Shown here: positions 34,389-42,729 of the stretch, one piece after another
Layout of the letters: each line of letters starts with the position of its first letter
How positions within the stretch are numbered: the first letter of the stretch is position 1
Origin: Thermacetogenium phaeum DSM 12270
GTDB taxonomy: Bacteria > Bacillota > DSM-12270 > Thermacetogeniales > Thermacetogeniaceae
Length of the DNA stretch: 64,000 nt
Direction: 5' to 3'
NCBI RefSeq assembly: GCF_000305935.1
Contig: NC_018870.1
Coordinates: 575,942 to 639,941 of the forward strand
The notes under the pieces: generated by a model
The model's database searches: none
Told to the model about the DNA's origin: nothing
What the model saw: the letters and a program-made list of their open reading frames with translations, nothing else
Program-made: the position numbers and the translations under genes

Positions 34389-35669
34389 TTGTCGCCGTCC
34401 ATGATGGGTGCTCTTAGAGTTGGCGATTTATCTTTTTCTATTAATAAGAAGGGGGAAGGGACATTGGATGCAAGTAGAATGCGGCGTCTGGAGCTGCTGG
34501 ATGCGGATAAAACATTTAAGTTGCTCGGTTACGGCCTAAAGTTGCACAGTCTGGTCGAGGATCTGATTCCCACCCTGGAACATTCCTTCCTGCACAGTCA
34601 GATCAAGGAGTTGGTGGAGACATATTATGACATTGGGAAAGTGACCGATGTTTTTGAGATCTTCGGTGGCTATATTAACCGGAGTTTCGGGATCTATACC
34701 GAAAAAGAGGGGAAAAGATATCGATACTTTGTGCGCAAGTACAAAAAGGATATTGAGGAAAAAGAAATTATGCTGGAGCATAATCTTATCACCTGTGCAA
34801 GGGCTAACGGGCTGAGTATCGCTGCCGGGCTCATACCCGCGAAAAATGGGCGGACCTTTGTCAAATTGACAGAAGGTCTGGATGATAACTCGCAAGACTG
34901 GTACTTCGCTGTTTATGATTTCTTGGAGGGAGAAGACAAGTACACCTGGGTAGAGAACGAGTGCACAGATGAAGAATATGAGAGCGCAGCTGAAGTTCTG
35001 GCTGTTTTTCACAACAGTGTACGCAATTTCGATCCCCAGGGGCTGGAAAGGGTGGAGCTAAAAATTCTGGACTTGCTGCCTACGCTCCCAAAGCTCTTTG
35101 AAAGTTATGCAGCAATGGACATTAAGAACCGGTTCCACGATTACTTTAAGAAAAATTTGCCTGCCATCCTTGATGTCATCAATAAGATCAAGATCCCTGC
35201 TGAAGATGTCGCCAAGATGCCGCTTAACCCCATACACTGTGATTTTCATCCTGGTAACCTAAAATTCAAAGATAATAAAGTGGTGGGAATATTCGATTTT
35301 GATTGGTCTAAGATCGATCTGCGAATATTCGAGATAGGGTTGGCTCTTGTTTATTGCTGCAGTTCTTGGGTGGACGAATTGGATGGGGTTCTCCACCTGG
35401 ATCGCTGCAAGGTCTTTTTGCAGGCCTATCAGAAGAAACTGCGGGAACTGGGTGGCCTCCCTCCTCTTAATGAGACGGAGAAGCGGTATTTGCCGGAAAT
35501 GCTGAACGCCGGTAACATCTATTTGATATTCTGGTGTCTGCGTTCTTATTATGATGACCTAAGCCTTAATGTATATGAATACCTGGCATATCTACAGCAC
35601 CAGGTCAAGTGTATGAATTGGGTTGAGCAGCACCGCCAGGAGATTTTGGACATGGTTGAAGCAATTTAG
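34389..35669 (+). CDS. Aminoglycoside/choline kinase-fold phosphotransferase in the methyl-transfer cluster
   Basis: A 426-residue protein with the eukaryotic-like small-molecule kinase fold (APH/choline kinase/CotS type): nucleotide-binding strands near GGYINRSFGIY, a lysine in FVRKYKK, the catalytic loop HCDFHPGNLKF (around residue 283) and the metal-binding IFDFDW. Residues before about 85 are an extra helical region. The start is uncertain: TTG 34389, ATG 34401 or TTG 34464, the last best placed behind AAGGGGGAAGGG. It sits between the corrinoid protein and the MttB-like gene, on the same strand. I infer that it phosphorylates the amine substrate or a product (choline is one candidate); a spore-coat CotS-type role is the alternative. 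Confidence 0.75.
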   Translation: MSPSMMGALRVGDLSFSINKKGEGTLDASRMRRLELLDADKTFKLLGYGLKLHSLVEDLIPTLEHSFLHSQIKELVETYYDIGKVTDVFEIFGGYINRSFGIYTEKEGKRYRYFVRKYKKDIEEKEIMLEHNLITCARANGLSIAAGLIPAKNGRTFVKLTEGLDDNSQDWYFAVYDFLEGEDKYTWVENECTDEEYESAAEVLAVFHNSVRNFDPQGLERVELKILDLLPTLPKLFESYAAMDIKNRFHDYFKKNLPAILDVINKIKIPAEDVAKMPLNPIHCDFHPGNLKFKDNKVVGIFDFDWSKIDLRIFEIGLALVYCCSSWVDELDGVLHLDRCKVFLQAYQKKLRELGGLPPLNETEKRYLPEMLNAGNIYLIFWCLRSYYDDLSLNVYEYLAYLQHQVKCMNWVEQHRQEILDMVEAI

Positions 35670-35785
35670 TTGTGTTGCTGGCGAAATAATCAGGGTTAAC
35701 TGTGCGAGAGATGTTAAGCGGGGTCATTTTGAGATCCTGAGCACGAGGTCTCCAGGAATAACCTTGAGAAAGGGATGAGAGAACT

Positions 35786-37225
35786 ATGTACCGGTTCGCA
35801 AGCTTCTTCTCTCCAGAGGAAATAGAACAAATACATGAGGCTTCCCTGGAGATTTTAGAAGATGTTGGTTTGTTGGTGCGCAATGAGAAGGCACGTAGTG
35901 TTTTTGCCCGGCGCGGATGCCGGGTGGATAACCAGACGACTCTGGTTAAGATCCCGCGTCAGGTAGTTGAGGACTGTCGGAGCTCTTTTGTTCCTAACTA
36001 TAAATTCATTGCTCAAGACCCTCAATATGATGTCGTCCTCCCCGATGACAGGCCGGTAATCGTAACCGGGAGTTCTGCTCCCAATATTATTGACCCCAAG
36101 ACCGGCGAGGAAAGAAGGGCGACATCTACCGACATTGCCAACATTGCCCATCTGATCAACGAACTGCCGGGCTTTGATGTCTTTTCCATCTCTACGCTTG
36201 CCGATGACGCTCCTGAGGGCCAGTTTGCCCTTTCCCGCTTCTACCCCGCCTTGAAAAACTGCAAGAAGCCGGTGAGAAGCAACACACCGACCATTAAGGA
36301 TCTAGAAATGGTACTGGAGCTGGGAGAGATCATCGCGGGGAGCAAAGAAGCATATATGGAAAGGCCATTTATCAACCATCACTACTGCCCGGTGGTTTCA
36401 CCACTCACGATGGATGTGGAATCCACTGAAGCGATAATCTACCTCACCGAGAAGGGACTCCCTGTATACGGGACGATTGTTCCTAATGCCGGGATGTCCG
36501 CACCTATGAGTTTGATGGGGACTCTGGTGCTGGGCAACGCCGAGTTCCTTGCTCTAAGTACATTGATTCAATCAATCCGCCCGGGAGCTCCGATGATATA
36601 TGCGGTTCTATCCACCGTCGCGGATATGCGGACAGGGGACTATGCGCCCGGAGCGATCGAAACCGGTATTCTTCAGATGGCACACACGGAGATGGCAAGA
36701 TTCTACAATGTTCCCTCCGGTGGCTATATCGGCCTTACTAACTCCCATTGTAATGACGCACAGTCCGGGTATGAAACCGGGATGAATGTCACCGCTGCTC
36801 TGCTGGCCGGAGCAGATCTTTTCAATATGGGTGGACTCTTAAGCAGTCTGATGACCTTTGACTATGCCAAAGCGGTTATCGATAATGAGATAGCCTTGAT
36901 GTTAAAGCGAATCACAAGAGGTATGGAATTCAGCAAGGAGAATATGTGCCTGGATCTCATCAAGGAAGTCGGACCCGGTGGGAACTATATGGACAAGATG
37001 CATACGCTCAAGAACATGAAAACGACAGCAGTACTGCCGAAGGTGGCGAACCGGCAGGGGCGCGGGCACTGGGAGGAAGAAGGGCGCCCCGACTCTCATG
37101 CCCGCGCCCTGGCAGAGGCCAAAAAGATTCTCATGCAGGACAATCCCGCCCGCTTCCCGGCAGAACTGGACGCCAAGATCCGTTCCCACTTCCCAGGTAT
37201 TGTCCCCGGGGATTGCAAGTGGTAA
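35786..37225 (+). CDS. MttB-family methyltransferase without pyrrolysine
   Basis: A 479-residue member of the trimethylamine methyltransferase (MttB) superfamily, recognisable by EEIEQIHEASLEILEDVGLL, the glycine-rich barrel strands (GTIVPNAGMSAPMSLMGTLV; SGGYIGLTNSHCNDAQSGYE) and the C-terminal AKKILMQDNPARFP. True MttB needs a UAG-encoded pyrrolysine mid-protein; this frame runs through without an amber codon, so it belongs to the non-Pyl branch that includes glycine betaine (MtgB), proline betaine (MtpB) and carnitine (MtcB) methyltransferases. It should move a methyl group from a quaternary amine to the upstream corrinoid protein. Start ATG has AAAGGGATGAGAG upstream. Substrate not predictable. 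Confidence 0.9.
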   Translation: MYRFASFFSPEEIEQIHEASLEILEDVGLLVRNEKARSVFARRGCRVDNQTTLVKIPRQVVEDCRSSFVPNYKFIAQDPQYDVVLPDDRPVIVTGSSAPNIIDPKTGEERRATSTDIANIAHLINELPGFDVFSISTLADDAPEGQFALSRFYPALKNCKKPVRSNTPTIKDLEMVLELGEIIAGSKEAYMERPFINHHYCPVVSPLTMDVESTEAIIYLTEKGLPVYGTIVPNAGMSAPMSLMGTLVLGNAEFLALSTLIQSIRPGAPMIYAVLSTVADMRTGDYAPGAIETGILQMAHTEMARFYNVPSGGYIGLTNSHCNDAQSGYETGMNVTAALLAGADLFNMGGLLSSLMTFDYAKAVIDNEIALMLKRITRGMEFSKENMCLDLIKEVGPGGNYMDKMHTLKNMKTTAVLPKVANRQGRGHWEEEGRPDSHARALAEAKKILMQDNPARFPAELDAKIRSHFPGIVPGDCKW

Positions 37226-37248
37226 AGTTATGTTATGGCAGACCCTCA

Positions 37249-37430
37249 CGCCGCCTGGGGCGGCACCAACAGAGGAACGAAAAAAGGGTTTATCCTTGCC
37301 GGCGCAGCGACCTGACGGGGGTTGTTACTCACCCTTGACGAAGGAGCAACAAACGGCAGCCGAATCGAGACAGGATGTCGAGATAGGCGACTCTGTGCCA
37401 GGGTAGGCGCATAGGAGCCGGTCGGCTGCT
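37249..37430 (+). ncRNA. Structured intergenic element, copy A
   Basis: A hairpin GCCGCC-TGG-GGCGGC (37250-37264) is followed by ACCAACAGAGGAACGAAAAA. A stem AAGGGT (37284-37289) / ACCCTT (37331-37336) encloses CCGGCGCAGCGACCTGACGG, and an 8-bp stem GCAGCCGA/TCGGCTGC closes the 3' part. The same order, with different stem sequences, recurs at 38597-38760 on the other side of mtgA. Compensatory differences in two stems with fixed loop sequence argue for a folded RNA. No known family recognised. It starts about 25 bases after the mttB-like gene and lies upstream of the predicted mtgA promoter. The strand is assumed from the genes around it. Confidence 0.55.
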
Positions 37431-37527
37431 TATCTATCGACGAGTCTTAGGGCGAGTTAAACCGAAAGATCCGGGAGCAAGCGCAAGGATAAACCGAAAC
37501 GTATTTTCATGACAGCCAAGTGCTTTG

Positions 37528-37556
37528 TTGTTGATGATGTTTTTAAGTAGTATAAC
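37528..37556 (+). promoter_or_regulatory. Predicted promoter of mtgA
   Basis: TTGTTG (37528-37533) and TATAAC (37551-37556), 17 bases apart, lie 36 bases upstream of the mtgA start. Confidence 0.5.
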
Positions 37557-37592
37557 TGCTTTCCGGAAAGAGCAGAGAGAAGGAGGATTCCA

Positions 37593-38390
37593 ATGCTGAT
37601 CGTAGGTGAACTGATCAACGCCAGCCGCAAGCCCATCGCCGCGGCCATAGAGGCACAGGACGTGGAAGCCATCAAGAAAGTGGCCAGGGACCAGTATGAA
37701 GCCGGAGCGGACTACATCGACGTCAACGCCGGCATCTTCGTGGGCAAAGAAGCCGAATACATGGAATGGCTGATCAGGAACGTCCAGGAAGAAGTGGATG
37801 CGCCCTGCTGCATCGACAGCCCCGATCCCAAAGTGATCGAGAGGGGGCTGGCGGTGCATAAAGGAACGGCCATGATCAACTCCATCTCCCTGGAAAAGGA
37901 CCGCTACGACGCCCTTCTGCCCATCGTGGCGGGGACGGACCTGAAAGTTGTGGCCCTCTGCATGAGCGACGAAGGGATGCCGGAGACCGCAGAAGACAGA
38001 GTGAAAATCGCCGAAAAGCTGATCGACGGCCTGGTGCGGAACAACGTCAAACTGGAGAACATCTACGTTGACCCCCTGGTTCAGCCGGTATCCACGAAGA
38101 GCACCTTTGGGGTGGAGTTTCTCAATGCAGTCGAAGAGATCATGGAGAGATTCCAAGGGGTTCACACCATCTGCGGGCTCTCCAACATCTCCTACGGATT
38201 GCCGGTGCGGAAGCTTCTGAACCAGAACTTTGCCGTCATGGCCGTGGCCAAAGGGCTGGACAGCCTCATCATCAACCCTCTCGACAAGCAGATGATGGCC
38301 AATCTCATCGCCGCCGAAGCCCTTGCCGGGAGGGACGAATACTGCGTCAACTATCTGAAGGCCTACCGCCAGAAGAAGTTCGAATTCTAA
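37593..38390 (+). CDS. mtgA: Methyltetrahydrofolate:corrinoid methyltransferase, MtgA-like
   Basis: A 265-residue TIM-barrel of the pterin-binding family, shown by LIVGELINASRKPIAAAI, GADYIDVNAGI, CCIDSPDP, INSISLEKDRYDAL, VDPLVQPVS and GLSNISYGLP. It should transfer the methyl group of the corrinoid protein to tetrahydrofolate, or the reverse as in AcsE, feeding methyl-THF into the Wood-Ljungdahl pathway. The short length and the cluster context suit the MtgA type of glycine betaine systems. RBS GAAGGAGG precedes the ATG. It has its own promoter and terminator and is flanked by copies A and B of the structured element. Confidence 0.88.
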   Translation: MLIVGELINASRKPIAAAIEAQDVEAIKKVARDQYEAGADYIDVNAGIFVGKEAEYMEWLIRNVQEEVDAPCCIDSPDPKVIERGLAVHKGTAMINSISLEKDRYDALLPIVAGTDLKVVALCMSDEGMPETAEDRVKIAEKLIDGLVRNNVKLENIYVDPLVQPVSTKSTFGVEFLNAVEEIMERFQGVHTICGLSNISYGLPVRKLLNQNFAVMAVAKGLDSLIINPLDKQMMANLIAAEALAGRDEYCVNYLKAYRQKKFEF

Positions 38391-38428
38391 CTCCGTCTTT
38401 GAGAGATAACAACCCCCCCTTATTAAAA

Positions 38429-38462
38429 CCCCTCCTCACCGTGAGGAGGGGCTATCTTATTA
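38429..38462 (+). terminator. Terminator after mtgA
   Basis: CCCCTCCTCAC-C-GTGAGGAGGGG is a perfect 11-bp hairpin (38429-38451). The following CTATCTTATTAATT is only moderately T-rich. Confidence 0.65.
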
Positions 38463-38596
38463 ATTATAAGAGATTTTCTTCGGATTAATTCTCGTACCTA
38501 TCGAAAGAGCATCTTTGATTGTTTAAAATGGATTATGAAGCAAACGGGGGGCAAACTGAGGAGAAGGTGTGATTATAAGTGGTAGTAGACTAACAT

Positions 38597-38775
38597 GCCG
38601 CCATCAGCGGCACCAAAAGAGGAACGAAAAATACCCGGCGGGTCTACCGGCGAGCGACCTATGGAAGGCCGGGTAACAGGACAGGCAACTTGTTACGCAG
38701 CATCCCAGAGCTGTCCCGAAGCGAGCCGTCGTCCTGTCCGGCCTGGAATCGGGAGTCGAGCGGCAGACCGGCGGG
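38597..38775 (+). ncRNA. Structured intergenic element, copy B
   Basis: Hairpin GCCGC-CATCA-GCGGC (38597-38611) is followed by ACCAAAAGAGGAACGAAAAA, almost identical to copy A. Stem TACCCGGC (38632-38639) / GCCGGGTA (38668-38675) encloses ACCGGCGAGCGACCTATGG, and GGACAGG/CCTGTCC (38679-38685/38733-38739) follows. It ends about 90 bases before the HAD phosphatase gene and after the mtgA terminator, so it may be the leader of the HAD-PHP transcript or a separate small RNA. Confidence 0.55.
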
Positions 38776-38863
38776 TGAACTTGCTGTATTTTTATAGCAG
38801 TTATGAGAAAGACCGGATGTGAGGGTTAGGATGTATCGGCTGCAGTGAATGAGGAGGATTGTG

Positions 38864-39517
38864 ATGGGCCTTGCGATGTTCGATTATGACGGAGTTATTG
38901 TTGATTCCTTCGATCAGGTGGCGCGCGATTTCGCGGAAGCATGCCGGGCAAACGGCTTTTATGGTATCAATACTAAGGAAGACCTGGCAATTTTGCATGA
39001 CGGCAACTGCTATGAACAAATGATGAAGCTGGGGCTTCCGGAATGGAAGGTGGACAAGATCATTAGGGATTATGAAGCCATTGCTGAGAACCATCTTGAG
39101 GAAATTCCCCTCTTTGAGGGGATGGCCGAGGCCCTTCGGTTGATCGCCGGCCGACATAAGATTGTCATCATTACCTCGAATATTTCAGAGCAGGTGCGGA
39201 ATGTTTTAAAAAAACGAGGGATTACTTGCATTGAGGATGTCATAGGAGCCGAACTCGAGAAGAGTAAGGTAAAAAAGATCCGCAGGGTTATGCAGCTTTA
39301 CTCCATTTTCCCTGCTTACTATATCGGAGATACCGTAGGAGATATTGTCGAAGGGAGGGAGGCGGGGGCTCTTACCGTTGGTGTTGCCTGGGGCTGGCAT
39401 GACCGGGAAAGGTTAGAAAGCGTTTCTCCGGATTATCTCGTGTCCACACCTCAGGAACTGGCAGCGGTTTTGTGCAGCAGGCCGGAGCGGGAGCAGAATA
39501 ACGGGAGGAGGGACTGA
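38864..39517 (+). CDS. HAD-superfamily phosphatase
   Basis: A 217-residue HAD hydrolase with the nucleophile motif FDYDGVIVDS (motif I), a helical cap, motif II VIITSN, motif III lysine near EKSKVKKI, and motif IV YYIGDTVGDIVEGREAG. It belongs to the phosphoglycolate phosphatase/beta-phosphoglucomutase-like group and should dephosphorylate a small metabolite. I use the ATG at 38864, since GAGGAGG at 38851-38857 is well spaced for it, not the longer frame at 38849. A PHP phosphoesterase gene follows 2 bases after its stop. Its neighbours suggest a role with the kinase-containing methyl-transfer cluster, but the substrate is unknown. Confidence 0.82.
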   Translation: MGLAMFDYDGVIVDSFDQVARDFAEACRANGFYGINTKEDLAILHDGNCYEQMMKLGLPEWKVDKIIRDYEAIAENHLEEIPLFEGMAEALRLIAGRHKIVIITSNISEQVRNVLKKRGITCIEDVIGAELEKSKVKKIRRVMQLYSIFPAYYIGDTVGDIVEGREAGALTVGVAWGWHDRERLESVSPDYLVSTPQELAAVLCSRPEREQNNGRRD

Positions 39518-39519
39518 GC

Positions 39520-40239
39520 ATGAAACTGGAGGCGGATCTGCATACTCATACCATTGCCAGCGGACACGCATACAGCACTCTAAATGAAATGGTGGCGACT
39601 GCCCGGGAGAAGGGCTTGAAGATGCTTGCTATTACTGACCACGACAACCGGATGCCAGGTGGACCAGATCTTGAATATTTTTTCAACATGGCCATTTGGC
39701 CGAGAGAAATTCAAGGGGTAAGAGTGCTCAGGGGCGTGGAAACGAATATTGTTGATGATGTCAGGGGCGTCGATCTCCCGGAGGAACTGCTGGACCGAAT
39801 GGACATAGTCCTGGCCGGTTTTCACGCTGATGCCGGGTATCTTGGCCATTCGGTGGAAGAAAATACCAGGGCGATGGTTGCTGCCCTTCGTAACCCTAAG
39901 GTGCACATAATTACCCACCCTGGAAATCCGCGTTTTCCGGTCGATCTGAAGAAGGTTGTTTTGGCTGCCAAGGAATATGGCAAGGTCCTGGAAATAAACA
40001 ACAGTTCCTTTCTGGTGCGGCCCAAAAGTGCCCCTCGCTGTCTGGAGTTGGCCAGACTGGCCAGGCGGTACGGTGTGCCGGTGGCCATCAACAGCGATGC
40101 CCATATCTGCTTTCAGGTCGGGGATTGCAGCGAGGCGGTTCAGTTAGCCGTCCAGGCCGGCATCGAAGAGGATGCCGTTTTGAATTCCTCTGCGGTTCGG
40201 GTGCGGGATTATCTTGCCCGGCACGGAAAAGTTATATGA
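39520..40239 (+). CDS. PHP-domain phosphoesterase (YcdX-like)
   Basis: A 239-residue PHP protein with the metal-binding signatures DLHTHT (near residue 6), AITDHDNR, GVETNI, AGFHADAG, ITHPGNP and NSDAHI, consistent with a trinuclear site as in YcdX and related phosphatases. It would hydrolyse a phosphate monoester in the cytoplasm. The start is 2 bases after the HAD gene, preceded by GGGAGGAGG inside that gene's end, so the two are co-translated. Two phosphatases following a kinase is unusual in a methyltransferase cluster and is discussed under findings. Confidence 0.85.
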   Translation: MKLEADLHTHTIASGHAYSTLNEMVATAREKGLKMLAITDHDNRMPGGPDLEYFFNMAIWPREIQGVRVLRGVETNIVDDVRGVDLPEELLDRMDIVLAGFHADAGYLGHSVEENTRAMVAALRNPKVHIITHPGNPRFPVDLKKVVLAAKEYGKVLEINNSSFLVRPKSAPRCLELARLARRYGVPVAINSDAHICFQVGDCSEAVQLAVQAGIEEDAVLNSSAVRVRDYLARHGKVI

Positions 40240-40506
40240 CCGCAAGAAAATTGTTATCCGATAATATGTACCGATGCCGTTACCGTTGCAAGGCGCTTTA
40301 AGCGCAGCCGGTAGTGGGAACAATTAATTATAGTAGCTTCTTATTAGCATCCTAAAGCAGGAAATGCGGTTTTCTTGTCGAATATCCCAGGAAGTTATGT
40401 GAAAAAAGTATCATAAAAGGCGGGTGACAGCCTGCGTTTCCGGAAAAGCCGCTGTGACTTAAGCGGACGCAACTTGTTGGGGACACCTGCCGGATGCGGG
40501 CGGCAA

Positions 40507-41832
40507 ATGAATTACCAGGAAGCACTCGATTTTCTTACCGGACTCACGAAATTCGGCATCAATTTCGGTCTAGAGCGCATTGAACATCTGATGAGCCTGC
40601 TTGGGAATCCGGAGCGGGCGCTGAAGGTCATTCATGTCGGGGGGACGAATGGGAAAGGTTCTACGGCCGTGATGGTATCGCGCGTCCTGGAGGCGGCAGG
40701 GTTCCGGGTTGGGCTCTTCAGCTCCCCTCACCTGCACTCCTACACCGAGCGCTATCTGATCAATCACCGGCCTATCTCTCAGGAGCGCTTCGCCGGCCTC
40801 ATGGAGCGGTTGAAACCCCTTTTGGAGCGGATGGTGGCCGAAGGGCGGGAGCACCCTACGGAATTCGAGGTCTGTACCGCCCTGGCCTTGCTCTACTTCT
40901 TCGAGGAGAAGGTTGATTACGTGGTCCTGGAGGTCGGGCTCGGAGGGGTTATCGATTCCACCAATGTGGTGCCGAACCCCCTGGTCTCCGTAATCACCAA
41001 TGTGGCCTTTGATCACATGGATTACCTGGGGAACACCATTACCGCCATCGCCGAAAAAAAGGCGGGCATCATTAAAGAAAAGGGTTATGTGGTGACGGCA
41101 GCCTGGTATCCGGAGGCCCTGGCGGTGATCGAGGAGAGGTGCCGGGAGATGGGGGCAACGCTGTTGCGGGTTGGAAAGGAGATAACCTGGGAGCTGCGGG
41201 AATCAACGCCGGAGGCCACCCTTTTTGACTTAAGAAGCCCCTGGGGCTTCTATCAAAATCTCAAGGTGCCTTTGGCAGGACAGTACCAGGCGGTAAATGC
41301 CGCTACGGCACTGGGGGTTGTCGAACTGCTGCGCTATCGACACGGGGTGAGAATCGGGGACGATCACCTTCGACAGGGTCTGGCGAAAAGCCGCTGGCCG
41401 GCGCGGCTGGAGATGATCTCCCGTGCCCCTCAGGTGATCGTCGATGTCACCCACAACCATGACGGTTCTCGGATGCTGAAGAATGCCCTCAGGAACATTT
41501 ACCGTTACCGCAGGCTGATCCTGGTGATGGGGATGCTGGGTGATAAGGAGAGAGAGAAGGTGGTGGCCGAACTGGCTCCCCTGGCTTCGGTTGTGATCAT
41601 TACCAAGCCGCTGAACCCTCGCGCCGGGGATTGGGAAAAGCTGGCCGATGAGGCCAAGCGCTATGTGGAGCAGGTGTTCATCATCGAGAAGATAGCCGAG
41701 GCGGTGGATGCCGCTCTTAAAGAGGCCTCCAACGAGGACCTGGTCTGCGTTACGGGTTCTTTTTATATGGTGGCGGATGCCAGGGCGTATTTGCTGGAGA
41801 GGTATTTTTCAGGAGCAGCAGCTGGCACTTGA
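40507..41832 (+). CDS. folC: Folylpolyglutamate synthase / dihydrofolate synthase
   Basis: FolC adds glutamate to dihydropteroate or tetrahydrofolates. The 441-residue Mur-ligase-type protein has the P-loop VGGTNGKGSTAVMVSRVL near residue 40, SSPHLHSYTERYLIN, the FDHMDYLGNTITAIAEKKAG segment and the C-terminal VDVTHNHDGSRML. The ATG at 40507 is chosen because homologues start with NYQEALDFL; no strong ribosome site is visible. An upstream hairpin, TGCGT/CCGCT with AGCGGACGCA at about 40432-40472, is unexplained. Polyglutamylated folates are the usual cofactors of the one-carbon enzymes in this organism. Confidence 0.93.
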   Translation: MNYQEALDFLTGLTKFGINFGLERIEHLMSLLGNPERALKVIHVGGTNGKGSTAVMVSRVLEAAGFRVGLFSSPHLHSYTERYLINHRPISQERFAGLMERLKPLLERMVAEGREHPTEFEVCTALALLYFFEEKVDYVVLEVGLGGVIDSTNVVPNPLVSVITNVAFDHMDYLGNTITAIAEKKAGIIKEKGYVVTAAWYPEALAVIEERCREMGATLLRVGKEITWELRESTPEATLFDLRSPWGFYQNLKVPLAGQYQAVNAATALGVVELLRYRHGVRIGDDHLRQGLAKSRWPARLEMISRAPQVIVDVTHNHDGSRMLKNALRNIYRYRRLILVMGMLGDKEREKVVAELAPLASVVIITKPLNPRAGDWEKLADEAKRYVEQVFIIEKIAEAVDAALKEASNEDLVCVTGSFYMVADARAYLLERYFSGAAAGT

Positions 41833-41888
41833 GAAATGTGGAGGAAGAAGAGAATGACTGCAGAGGACGCGGTGAGAGGAGGATATTA

Positions 41889-42545
41889 TTGAAAACGCTG
41901 AAGATACCGGAAGCCACAATTATGCGGCTGGCCGTCTACTCGCGCTACCTGGAGCGAGCCGAAAAACAGGGAATTACGACCGTTTCTTCGGCAGCCATAG
42001 CAGATGGGACAGGGGTGAGCCCCGCCCAGGTGCGCAAGGACCTGGCCTACTTCGGCGAATTCGGGACGCGGGGTGTCGGCTACCATACCGGAGAACTGAG
42101 CTCCAATATCAGGCGCATTCTCGGTTTGAACAGGTGCTGGTCGGCGGTGATCGTTGGTGCAGGCAAGCTCGGCTCTGCTCTCGCACTTTATGAGGGATTC
42201 TTAAGCCGCGGTTTTCGGATCGTTGGGGTTTTCGATATCGACCCTAAAATCGTGGGAAAGCATTTGGGTGAGATCGAGGTTCTGCATGTTTCCCAGCTTG
42301 AGGATGTGGTCGCCAGGAAGAAGGCGGAAATAGGGATTATCACCGTACCGGCAAGCGCAGCTCAGGAGGTGGGGGAGCGCCTTGTTAAGGCCGGTGTCAG
42401 AGCCCTTCTGAACTTTTCACCGCATGTGCTTAATCTGGCGAGGGATGTCATCGTGCGCAATGTGGACTTTTCCCTGCACCTGGAGGTCTTGACCTTTAAC
42501 CTCGTTTTTGGAAAGATCAAAAAGGAGGTGGCCGAAGAAAAGTAG
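41889..42545 (+). CDS. rex: Redox-sensing repressor Rex
   Basis: Rex represses fermentation and energy genes and leaves DNA when the NADH/NAD ratio is high. The 218-residue product has the N-terminal winged helix (PEATIMRLAVYSRYLERA; GVSPAQVRKDLAYFGEFGTR), the Rossmann GAGKLGSALALY and the C-terminal domain-swap helix. I chose the TTG at 41889, with GAGAGGAGG 6 bases upstream; an earlier frame overlaps folC by 4 bases but lacks support. No Rex operator was found in the spacers I scanned. Confidence 0.93.
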   Translation: MKTLKIPEATIMRLAVYSRYLERAEKQGITTVSSAAIADGTGVSPAQVRKDLAYFGEFGTRGVGYHTGELSSNIRRILGLNRCWSAVIVGAGKLGSALALYEGFLSRGFRIVGVFDIDPKIVGKHLGEIEVLHVSQLEDVVARKKAEIGIITVPASAAQEVGERLVKAGVRALLNFSPHVLNLARDVIVRNVDFSLHLEVLTFNLVFGKIKKEVAEEK

Positions 42546-42729
42546 CGGCGGCAGACGCCTTAAGAGGAAATAACGCCGTGCCGTCCGGAAAAACCTTGCG
42601 GCAGGTTATTCACCGTTTTCGACCAGAAGTGGAGAATACTTAATAGGGAACCCGCCTTGTATCTTGCCGTCTAAAATGTTAGACTTTTAAACAAATAACG
42701 GCTGTTTGTGCGAAAAGAAGGAGCGTTTA

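Noticed and set aside
35786-37225. Pyrrolysine-containing MttB
   Set aside because: The frame has no internal TAG and no pylT/pylS genes are in the window.
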